Part shown: positions 1-4,260 of the stretch, one piece after another
How the letters are laid out: every line of letters begins with the position of its first letter
How positions within the stretch are numbered: the first letter of the stretch is position 1
From: CAZCQP01 sp964500895
GTDB taxonomy: Bacteria; Bacillota; Clostridia; Lachnospirales; JAISER01
Direction of reading: 5' to 3'
DNA: 6,354 nt
Assembly: GCA_964500895.1 (NCBI GenBank)
Contig: CAZCQP010000078.1
Location: 1-6,354 of the forward strand
Made by a program: the position numbers and the translations under genes
Notes under the pieces: model-generated
Seen by the model: only the letters and a program-made list of their open reading frames with translations
Told to the model about the DNA's origin: nothing
The model's database searches: none

Positions 1-1
1 C

Positions 2-88
2 ATTTTTATGCATAAACGAGTGATTTCGAATCAGTTTAACATGATTTCGAGTCAGGCTCGTTATGACCACTTCGATACGCTTCCGTAA
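2..88 (+). CDS. Possible 3' end of an upstream gene (partial, weak)
   Basis: One plus-strand frame is open from the left edge to a TAA at 86-88, giving about 28 residues that end in HFDTLP. It stops 17 bp before a hairpin whose plus-strand copy is followed by a moderately T-rich stretch, as expected for a gene converging on gap. Against this, the stretch is short and unrecognisable, contains an internal 21-bp-period repeat, and the opposite strand is also open here. It could equally be non-coding repeat DNA. No function can be proposed. Confidence 0.25.
   Translation: MFMHKRVISNQFNMISSQARYDHFDTLP
21..55. repeat. Two-copy direct repeat, 21-bp period, each copy near-palindromic
   Basis: The 14-mer TGATTTCGAATCAG at 21-34 recurs at 42-55 with one change (TGATTTCGAGTCAG). 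The spacing of 21 bp is two helical turns. The first copy contains a perfect dyad, TGATT-TCG-AATCA; in the second copy one arm position is changed. Such spacing could suit a dimeric DNA-binding protein, but it could also be the end of a longer repetitive stretch to the left or a coincidence. Only two copies are visible. Confidence 0.45.
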
Positions 89-105
89 GTAATGCACTTT
101 TAAAA

Positions 106-155
106 AAGGAAAGGCCGTCGCACCGGCAAAGGCAGGTTGCAGACGGCCTTTCCTT
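106..155 (-). terminator. Rho-independent terminator downstream of gap
   Basis: A perfect 14-bp inverted repeat (arms 106-119 and 142-155, AAGGAAAGGCCGTC and its complement) encloses 22 nt that can partly pair further (GCACC with GGTTGC, one bulge). Read leftward, the closing arm runs straight into a six-T tract and then A, the classic intrinsic terminator arrangement, 28 bp past the gap stop. On the plus strand the hairpin is followed by a less regular T-rich stretch, so it may also act on a convergent gene. Confidence 0.88.
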
Positions 156-183
156 ATCATTTATGCTTTTTGTTAAATCCTTG

Positions 184-1191
184 TTATTGGTTATCCACGC
201 AAGACATATGGCAGATTAAATCCAGCACTTTGCAGGAATAGCCCCATTCGTTGTCGTACCAGGATACCAGCTTAACGAAGTTGTCGTTCAGGGCAATGCC
301 GGCGGTGGCATCAAAGACAGAGGTGCAGGTTTCGCCAATGAAGTCACTGGAAACCACAGCGTCTTCGGTGTAACCCATGATGCCTTTTAATGGGCCTTCG
401 GCAGCGGTTTTCACTGCTGCTTTAATGTCTTCATAGGAAGCTTTCTTCTCAAGGCGCACGGTTAAGTCTACCACAGAAACGTCAACGGTAGGCACACGGA
501 AAGCCATGCCTGTCAGTTTGCCTTTCAAAGCAGGAAGCACTTCGCCAACGGCTTTTGCAGCGCCGGTGGAGGAAGGAATGATGTTTGCTGCTGCTGCACG
601 GCCGCCTCTCCAGTCTTTTTTGGATGGGCCGTCTACGGTTTTTTGGGTAGCAGTTGTAGCGTGTACGGTGGTCATCAAGCCTTCAACAATGCCAAAGTTG
701 TCGTTGATGACTTTTGCCAAAGGTGCCAAGCAGTTGGTGGTGCAGGAGGCGTTGGATACCACGGTTAAATCTTTAGTGTATTCTTCGTGGTTTACACCCA
801 TAACAAACATGCGCGCGTCTTTAGATGGAGCAGAAATAACCACTTTTTTAGCGCCGCCTTTAAAGTGAGCGGAAGCGCCTTCGATGGTGGTGAACACACC
901 GGTGGATTCCACCACGTATTCAGCGCCAGCGGCAGCCCAAGGAATTTCAGCAGGATCTTTGCATGCGCACACAGCAATTTCGTTGCCGTCTACAACCAGT
1001 TTATCGCCCTTCACACACACGTCGCCTTTAAATTGGCCGTGTACGGAGTCATATTTCAGCATATACACCATATAATCCAAATCAATGAAAGGATCGTTAA
1101 TGGCGACCACCTGCATGTCGTTTCTTTTCAAAGAAGCACGGAATACCAGTCGACCAATGCGGCCGAACCCGTTGATACCAACTTTTTCCAT
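184..1191 (-). CDS. gap: Glyceraldehyde-3-phosphate dehydrogenase, type I (335 aa)
   Basis: This is the cytosolic glycolytic enzyme that converts glyceraldehyde 3-phosphate, NAD+ and phosphate into 1,3-bisphosphoglycerate and NADH. The N-terminal Rossmann domain shows the dinucleotide motif NGFGRIGR (residues 7-14). Asp33 in INDPF is the acidic residue typical of NAD+ rather than NADP+ preference. The active-site block SNASCTTNCLAP puts the nucleophile at Cys150, with its general base at His177 in TTVHATTATQK. The S-loop covers DGPSKKDWRGGRAA, and the C-terminus has SWYDNEWGYS (310-319). Length is normal for the family. The ATG at 1191 is chosen because AAAAGGAGG lies 7 nt upstream and the product begins MEKVGINGFGR; an in-frame ATG 63 bp further up only adds a non-homologous tail. 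The sequence resembles the eukaryote/Bacteroidota/enterobacterial GapA-GapC branch (DPFIDLDYMVYMLKYDS) more than typical Bacillus GapA. It lies downstream of groEL but probably has its own promoter. Confidence 0.97.
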   Translation of the reverse strand: MEKVGINGFGRIGRLVFRASLKRNDMQVVAINDPFIDLDYMVYMLKYDSVHGQFKGDVCVKGDKLVVDGNEIAVCACKDPAEIPWAAAGAEYVVESTGVFTTIEGASAHFKGGAKKVVISAPSKDARMFVMGVNHEEYTKDLTVVSNASCTTNCLAPLAKVINDNFGIVEGLMTTVHATTATQKTVDGPSKKDWRGGRAAAANIIPSSTGAAKAVGEVLPALKGKLTGMAFRVPTVDVSVVDLTVRLEKKASYEDIKAAVKTAAEGPLKGIMGYTEDAVVSSDFIGETCTSVFDATAGIALNDNFVKLVSWYDNEWGYSCKVLDLICHMSCVDNQ

Positions 1192-1198
1192 AATTTTT

Positions 1199-1207
1199 CC
1201 TCCTTTT
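1199..1207 (-). promoter_or_regulatory. Ribosome binding site that sets the gap start
   Basis: AAAAGGAGG on the minus strand lies 7 nt before the ATG at 1191-1189. This fixes the start at MEKVGINGF and rules out the in-frame ATG at 1254, which falls inside the upstream hairpin. Confidence 0.9.
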
Positions 1208-1221
1208 AACTCAATGTCCTT

Positions 1222-1250
1222 ATCATAACAATAAAAATGGCTGCATGCAA
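1222..1250 (-). promoter_or_regulatory. Probable gap promoter, extended -10
   Basis: On the minus strand TTGCAT (1250-1245, three of six consensus positions) is followed after 17 bp by TATGAT (1227-1222, five of six). TGT immediately precedes the -10, forming a TGn extended -10 that can compensate for a weak -35. Transcription would start near 1215, giving a leader of about 25 nt that contains only the ribosome binding site. A second candidate lies upstream (TTGTAT 1294-1289, 16 bp, TATAAA 1272-1267). Both are inferences from motif matching. Confidence 0.55.
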
Positions 1251-1266
1251 CCATTTTTATTGTTAT
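1225..1266 (-). terminator. Hairpin between groEL and gap, probable groESL terminator
   Basis: A perfect 16-bp inverted repeat (arms 1225-1240 and 1251-1266) surrounds TGCATGCA-like loop sequence. In minus-strand RNA the stem extends past the GG-CC pairs through a U-G wobble and U-A and G-C pairs to a CAUG loop. In plus-strand RNA the corresponding position is a C-A mismatch, so the structure favours leftward transcripts. The closing arm is U-rich (CCAUUUUUAUUGUUAU), so a shorter stem followed by a U tract is available. It begins 61 bp past the groEL stop. A protein-binding operator is the alternative reading, because the gap promoter overlaps it. Confidence 0.6.
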
Positions 1267-1327
1267 TTTATATATTCGTTAAAATTTTATACAATTATTT
1301 ATTCAGCAGCCTTTAAAGCCAGCGTTT

Positions 1328-2968
1328 TTACATCATGCCGCCCATACCGCCGCCTGGAGGCATCATGGGTGCTTCTGGTTCTTTAATGTCTGCCACAACA
1401 GCTTCGGTGGTGAGCAGGGTGGAAACCACGCTGGTGGCGTGTTGCAATGCGGAACGGGTTACTTTGGTGGGGTCGATGATGCCAGCTTCCACCATGTTCA
1501 CGTAGTCTTCACGCACCACGTCAAAGCCGATTTCTTTGCTGTCTGTTTTAGCTTGGGCTTCCACTAACTTGAAGATAACCACAGAGCCGTCGATGCCAGC
1601 GTTTTCAGCAATTTGACGGATGGGGGATTCCAAAGCTTTCAGCACGATAGCGGCACCGGTTTTTTCGTCGCCAGCCAAGTCTGCCATCACTTTTTCCACT
1701 GCTTTTTTAGCGTGGATGTACGCGGAACCACCGCCGCAGATGATGCCTTCTTCAACAGCAGCACGGGTAGCAGCCAAAGCATCTTCCATGCGCAGTTTCT
1801 TTTCTTTCAATTCGGTTTCGGTAGCAGCGCCAACTTTGATAACGGCTACACCGCCAGCGATTTTAGCCAGACGTTCTTGCAGTTTTTCTTTGTCAAATTC
1901 GGAGGTTGTGTCTTCAATTTGTGCTTTAATTTGAGCCACACGTGCGTCAATGCTGTCTTTGTTGCCGTGGCCGTCGATGATGATGGTGTTTTCTTTTTCA
2001 ACACGAACGGTTTTTGCACGGCCCATCATGTCTAAGTTTGCTTCTTTCAGTTCAAGGCCCAGTTCTTCAGAAACCACTTGGCCGCCAGTTAGGATGGCAA
2101 TGTCTTCCAGCATGGCTTTTCTTCTGTCGCCAAAGCCAGGTGCTTTCACAGCCACGCAGGAGAAGGTGCCTCTGATTTTGTTTACAATCAAAGTGGCCAG
2201 TGCTTCGCCGTCTACGTCTTCAGCAATGATTAACAGCTTTTTGCCGGTTTGAACGATTTGTTCAAGCAGTGGCAGAATGTCTTGAATGTTAGAGATTTTT
2301 TTGTCTGTGATTAAGATGTAAGGGTCATCTAACACAGCCACCATTTTTTCCATGTCTGTGGACATGTAAGCAGACAGGTAACCACGGTCGAAAGACATAC
2401 CTTCCACGATTTCCAGTTCGGTATTCATGGTTTTGGATTCTTCCACAGTAATCACGCCATCGCTGGACACTTTTTCCATTGCATCAGCAATGATTTTGCC
2501 CACTTCTTCATCATCAGCAGAGATGGCAGCCACTTTTGCAATGTGGTTTTTGCCGTCTACTTTTTGGCTCATGCCTTGAATGGCTTCAACAGCAACAGCA
2601 GTGGCTTTTTGCATCCCTTTTCTTAAAATGATAGGGTTAGCACCAGCTGCAATGTTTTTAAGGCCTTCTTTAATCATGGATTGTGCCAAAACGGTTGCAG
2701 TGGTGGTACCGTCACCAGCAACGTCGTTGGTTTTGGTAGCCACTTCTTTAACCAGTTGAGCGCCCATGTTTTCAAAAGCGTCTTCCAGCTCGATTTCTTT
2801 TGCAATGGTCACACCGTCGTTGGTGATTAAAGGCGTGCCATATTTTTTATCCAACACCACGTTGCGGCCTTTGGGGCCTAAGGTGATTTTTACGGTATCT
2901 GCCAGTTTGTTTACACCGGCTTCCAAAGCGGTTCTTGCTTCAATGCCATACTTAATTTGCTTTGCCAT
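1328..2968 (-). CDS. groEL: Chaperonin GroEL, 60 kDa subunit (546 aa)
   Basis: This is the cytosolic ATP-dependent chaperonin that forms a double heptameric ring and folds client proteins with the GroES lid. It is full length. The equatorial ATP site shows ITLGPKGRN (28-36), NDGVTIAKEIE (50-60) and DVAGDGTTTATVLAQ (82-96, with the Asp corresponding to E. coli D87). The catalytic Asp is in RMEDALAATRAAVEEG (Asp396, matching E. coli D398). The apical domain lies around residues 190-370, with VKAPGFGDRRK at 274-284. The C-terminus ends in the Gly/Met-rich PPGGGMGGMM tail typical of GroEL. The glycine loop reads GIICGGGSA, with Cys411 where other GroELs often have Pro or Ala. The ATG at 2968 follows AAAGGAGG (2978-2985) by 9 nt. 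It lies 31 bp after groES and is almost certainly co-transcribed with it under CIRCE control. Confidence 0.99.
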   Translation of the reverse strand: MAKQIKYGIEARTALEAGVNKLADTVKITLGPKGRNVVLDKKYGTPLITNDGVTIAKEIELEDAFENMGAQLVKEVATKTNDVAGDGTTTATVLAQSMIKEGLKNIAAGANPIILRKGMQKATAVAVEAIQGMSQKVDGKNHIAKVAAISADDEEVGKIIADAMEKVSSDGVITVEESKTMNTELEIVEGMSFDRGYLSAYMSTDMEKMVAVLDDPYILITDKKISNIQDILPLLEQIVQTGKKLLIIAEDVDGEALATLIVNKIRGTFSCVAVKAPGFGDRRKAMLEDIAILTGGQVVSEELGLELKEANLDMMGRAKTVRVEKENTIIIDGHGNKDSIDARVAQIKAQIEDTTSEFDKEKLQERLAKIAGGVAVIKVGAATETELKEKKLRMEDALAATRAAVEEGIICGGGSAYIHAKKAVEKVMADLAGDEKTGAAIVLKALESPIRQIAENAGIDGSVVIFKLVEAQAKTDSKEIGFDVVREDYVNMVEAGIIDPTKVTRSALQHATSVVSTLLTTEAVVADIKEPEAPMMPPGGGMGGMM

Positions 2969-2999
2969 GGATGGTTGCCTCCTTTATCAAATGATTGAA

Positions 3000-3290
3000 T
3001 TATTGTTGTTCTACAATAGCCAAAATATCGTTTTGTCTCACGATAATGTATTCTTCTTTGTCCAGCTTCACTTCAGTGCCGGCATATTTGGAATAAATCA
3101 CACGGTCGCCAGGTTTAACTTCCATTTTAATTTCTTTGCCGTCCACCACGCCGCCGGGGCCAACAGCCACAACTTCGGCTTCTTGTGGTTTTTCTTTAGC
3201 AGTACCGGGCAGCACAATGCCGGATTTGGTTTTTTCTTCTGCTTCCAGTTGTTTGATGACCACGCGGTCACCTAAAGGCTTTAACTTCAT
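3000..3290 (-). CDS. groES: Co-chaperonin GroES, 10 kDa subunit (96 aa)
   Basis: GroES forms the heptameric cap of the GroEL folding chamber in the cytosol. The product begins with the family signature MKLKPLGDRVVIK. It carries the mobile loop around residues 17-32 with the GroEL-contacting tripeptide IVL at 25-27 (TKSGIVLPGTAKEKP). It then shows the beta-barrel blocks VVAVGPGG (40-47), VKPGDRVIYSKYAGTEVK (58-75) and YIIVRQNDILAIVE (81-94). At 96 residues it is normal length. The ATG at 3290 is preferred over an in-frame ATG at 3359 because it has AAGGAGG 11 nt upstream and matches the family N-terminus; the longer version would translate through the CIRCE operator. It is the first gene of a groES-groEL operon and is separated from the upstream HD gene by 176 bp containing its own promoter. 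Confidence 0.98.
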   Translation of the reverse strand: MKLKPLGDRVVIKQLEAEEKTKSGIVLPGTAKEKPQEAEVVAVGPGGVVDGKEIKMEVKPGDRVIYSKYAGTEVKLDKEEYIIVRQNDILAIVEQQ

Positions 3291-3301
3291 AAATGGTCTA
3301 A

Positions 3302-3308
3302 CCTCCTT
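3302..3308 (-). promoter_or_regulatory. Ribosome binding site that sets the groES start
   Basis: AAGGAGG on the minus strand lies 11 nt before the ATG at 3290-3288. The spacing is slightly long but acceptable. It supports the 96-residue product over the 119-residue reading that would begin at 3359. Confidence 0.85.
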
Positions 3309-3348
3309 GGAATTTAGGTTCAGTTTCTTTAAATGTTGTTGCGACTTA

Positions 3349-3375
3349 TTAGCACTCACTCAAAACGAGTGCTAA
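3349..3375 (-). promoter_or_regulatory. CIRCE operator (HrcA binding site)
   Basis: TTAGCACTC, nine spacer bases, then GAGTGCTAA: both arms match the CIRCE consensus at every position. It lies between the predicted groES transcription start and the ribosome binding site, its usual place. In known Firmicutes the HrcA repressor binds here at normal temperature and loses activity when GroEL is titrated by misfolded protein, which gives feedback control of groESL. No hrcA gene is in this window. Confidence 0.98.
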
Positions 3376-3386
3376 TCACAGAAAAC

Positions 3387-3415
3387 AGTTTAGTTTAAGC
3401 AGAGCAATATTGCAA
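3387..3415 (-). promoter_or_regulatory. groESL promoter (SigA-like)
   Basis: On the minus strand TTGCAA (3415-3410) and TAAACT (3392-3387), each matching four of six consensus positions, are separated by exactly 17 bp. The predicted start near 3380 places CIRCE about 5 nt into the transcript, the expected geometry for HrcA repression. A second TAAACT at 3397-3392 would leave only 12 bp and is disfavoured. Confidence 0.65.
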
Positions 3416-3421
3416 CTGCTT
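3397..3421. promoter_or_regulatory. Dyad overlapping the groESL -35 box (possible second operator)
   Basis: AAGCAG (3397-3402) and CTGCTT (3416-3421) flank a perfect 10-bp palindrome GCAATATTGC (3404-3413). One and two bases separate the inner palindrome from the arms, so the dyad is nearly but not fully symmetric. It covers the -35 hexamer and the upstream half of the spacer. It is unrelated to CIRCE. Whether any regulator binds it is unknown. Confidence 0.4.
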
Positions 3422-3445
3422 TATTTAACTGAAATCATTCAATAA

Positions 3446-3469
3446 TAAGCATTGCCGCTTGTTTGCTTA
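3446..3469 (-). terminator. Weak hairpin at the end of the HD-domain gene
   Basis: In leftward RNA UAAGCA, which begins with the stop codon itself, can pair with UGCUUA 12 nt later (6-bp stem) and is followed by AUUAUUG. The stem is short and the U tract interrupted, so termination would be partial at best and read-through into groESL is plausible. Confidence 0.22.
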
Positions 3470-4009
3470 AACATACATTTCGTTTCTTTGATTATCTCTG
3501 TTTTTCTTTAATTTGCATTTAAGTTTACCCATCCGGTTTTTAATGGCTTTCAAAACTTGCCCTTTCACCTCTACACAGGTGCAATATTTGTCTGCACAGC
3601 AAACCACGGCAGATTCCGGGTAGCGGGGAAGGGCAAAGGTTACCGGCCACATGTGTTTTAAAATGGCATCGGCTTCAACAGAGTTTAAGGTGGTGACAGA
3701 CTTGGCATTTTCCAGTGCCACCTGGGGGTGGGCCGCTGCATGGTGGCCTTCCGGGCGCTTTACCTTCCGCCAGTCGTACAAATAAAAGTCGTGCAAAAGC
3801 CCGGCTCTGGTGGCGCTGGTATAATCCAGCCCAAGCCGTTTGCTTAGCCGGTAGCTGGCATAGGCCACGTTTAAAGAGTGGGTTAACCGGCTGGTATTTA
3901 AATGTTGCGCAAATTCATCCAGCCCTTGCACTGCATCATGTGCAAGCAGATGGTCAACAATATGGTTAAATTCAGGGTTGTTTTGTCCATAATGTAAAGG
4001 GGCAGGCAT
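3467..4009 (-). CDS. HD-domain metal-dependent hydrolase (180 aa)
   Basis: This is a predicted cytosolic member of the HD superfamily of metal-dependent phosphohydrolases. Substrate and physiological role are unknown. The ligand pattern is complete: His44 (SRLTHSLNVAY), His73-Asp74 (GLLHDFYLYDW) and Asp140 (VVCCADKYCTC), with further conserved-looking histidines at 89-90, 94 (AAAHPQVALENAK) and 119 (AILKHMWPVT). The layout matches a family of small stand-alone HD proteins common in Clostridia. Residues about 157-175 form a Lys/Arg-rich tail (KNRMGKLKCKLKKNR) that could contact nucleic acid, but this is speculative. Five cysteines lie between 137 and 165. No signal peptide or membrane segment is visible. 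The ATG at 4009 has GGAGGA 8 nt upstream. The gene has a perfect-consensus promoter, runs in the same direction as groES and ends 176 bp before it, so the two are probably not strictly one operon. Confidence 0.85.
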   Translation of the reverse strand: MPAPLHYGQNNPEFNHIVDHLLAHDAVQGLDEFAQHLNTSRLTHSLNVAYASYRLSKRLGLDYTSATRAGLLHDFYLYDWRKVKRPEGHHAAAHPQVALENAKSVTTLNSVEADAILKHMWPVTFALPRYPESAVVCCADKYCTCVEVKGQVLKAIKNRMGKLKCKLKKNRDNQRNEMYV

Positions 4010-4048
4010 AAAAAATGTCCTCCATTATCGTGTGATTCATTGTCTTTC

Positions 4049-4077
4049 ATTATATTCCTTGAAAAGGGTGGTGTCAA
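4049..4077 (-). promoter_or_regulatory. Perfect-consensus promoter for the HD-domain gene
   Basis: On the minus strand TTGACA (4077-4072), a 17-bp spacer and TATAAT (4054-4049) match the SigA/sigma-70 consensus at all twelve positions with optimal spacing. Transcription should start near 4042, giving a leader of about 33 nt with GGAGGA (4018-4023) before the ATG. No operator is evident downstream of the start. Confidence 0.9.
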
Positions 4078-4087
4078 ACGGGGATTG

Positions 4088-4182
4088 CTAAGAGCCCGTT
4101 GAATATCCCCATTGCAACGCCTTTACGGCTAAAAATTATCTCAAAAAATCTGCTACAAGCAAGATATTACACAGGCTCTTAG
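4088..4182. mobile_element. MITE-like element with terminal inverted repeats (95 bp, non-coding)
   Basis: The left end reads CTAAGAGCCCGTTGAATATC (4088-4107). The reverse complement of the right end reads CTAAGAGCCTGTGTAATATC (4182-4163). They agree at 17 of 20 positions, including the first nine. The 55 bp between them encode nothing recognisable. Size and termini resemble a miniature inverted-repeat transposable element. If the TA at 4089-4090 and 4180-4181 is the target duplication, as in elements mobilised by TA-targeting transposases, the element proper is 4091-4179. No transposase is present and the mobilising family cannot be named. A long-range RNA stem or a regulatory dyad is the alternative. 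Confidence 0.55.
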
Positions 4183-4210
4183 TGACAGGCTAAAAAATGT
4201 GTGGTAAAAT
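4182..4210 (+). promoter_or_regulatory. purA promoter, extended -10
   Basis: GTGACA (4182-4187, five of six), a 17-bp spacer and TAAAAT (4205-4210, five of six) with TGG just before the -10 (TGn motif). Transcription should begin near 4217, leaving a leader of about 44 nt that holds only a short possible GGTT/AACC hairpin and the ribosome binding site. I see no purine riboswitch or PurR box. The first base of the -35 is the last base of the inverted-repeat element. Confidence 0.75.
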
Positions 4211-4245
4211 GCATATTGCAACACAGGTTATACAAACCGTTAAAC

Positions 4246-4252
4246 AAGGAGG
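4246..4252 (+). promoter_or_regulatory. Ribosome binding site that sets the purA GTG start
   Basis: AAGGAGG lies 8 nt before the GTG at 4261-4263. This identifies the rare start codon and excludes the in-frame GTG at 4201, which falls inside the promoter. Confidence 0.9.
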
Positions 4253-4260
4253 AAGTTTGT

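Noticed and set aside
21..55. CRISPR repeats
   Set aside because: Only two 14-bp copies with a 7-bp gap; no array, leader or cas genes.
1..98. Minus-strand open frame from a GTG near 98 to the left edge
   Set aside because: It would begin directly after the T tract of the gap terminator, with no promoter or ribosome binding site.
506..1209. Plus-strand open frames opposite gap
   Set aside because: They are antisense shadows of a strongly conserved gene, with no ribosome binding sites or recognisable domains.
1192..1254. N-terminal extension of gap from an in-frame ATG at 1254
   Set aside because: The added 21 residues are not GAPDH-like, translate through the intergenic hairpin and promoter, and lack a ribosome binding site; the ATG at 1191 has an excellent one.
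1301..1327. Terminator directly after the groEL stop (GGCTTTAAAGGC)
   Set aside because: The flanking GGCT segments are direct, not inverted, repeats; only CTTTAAAG pairs and no usable stem forms.
1613..2252. Plus-strand open frames opposite groEL
   Set aside because: They are shadows with low-complexity Phe/Ser-rich composition produced by reading GroEL codons backwards.
3291..3359. N-terminal extension of groES from an ATG at 3359
   Set aside because: It would run through the CIRCE operator and the ribosome binding site, and GroES proteins begin with the MKLKPLGDR-type sequence at 3290.
4201..4260. Longer purA starting at GTG 4201
   Set aside because: This codon overlaps the extended -10 promoter region and lies upstream of the predicted transcript start; GTG 4261 has AAGGAGG at ideal distance.
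4217..4260. Purine riboswitch or PurR box in the purA leader
   Set aside because: The leader is only about 44 nt, too short for the riboswitch fold, and no PurBox-like CGAA-containing repeats are visible.
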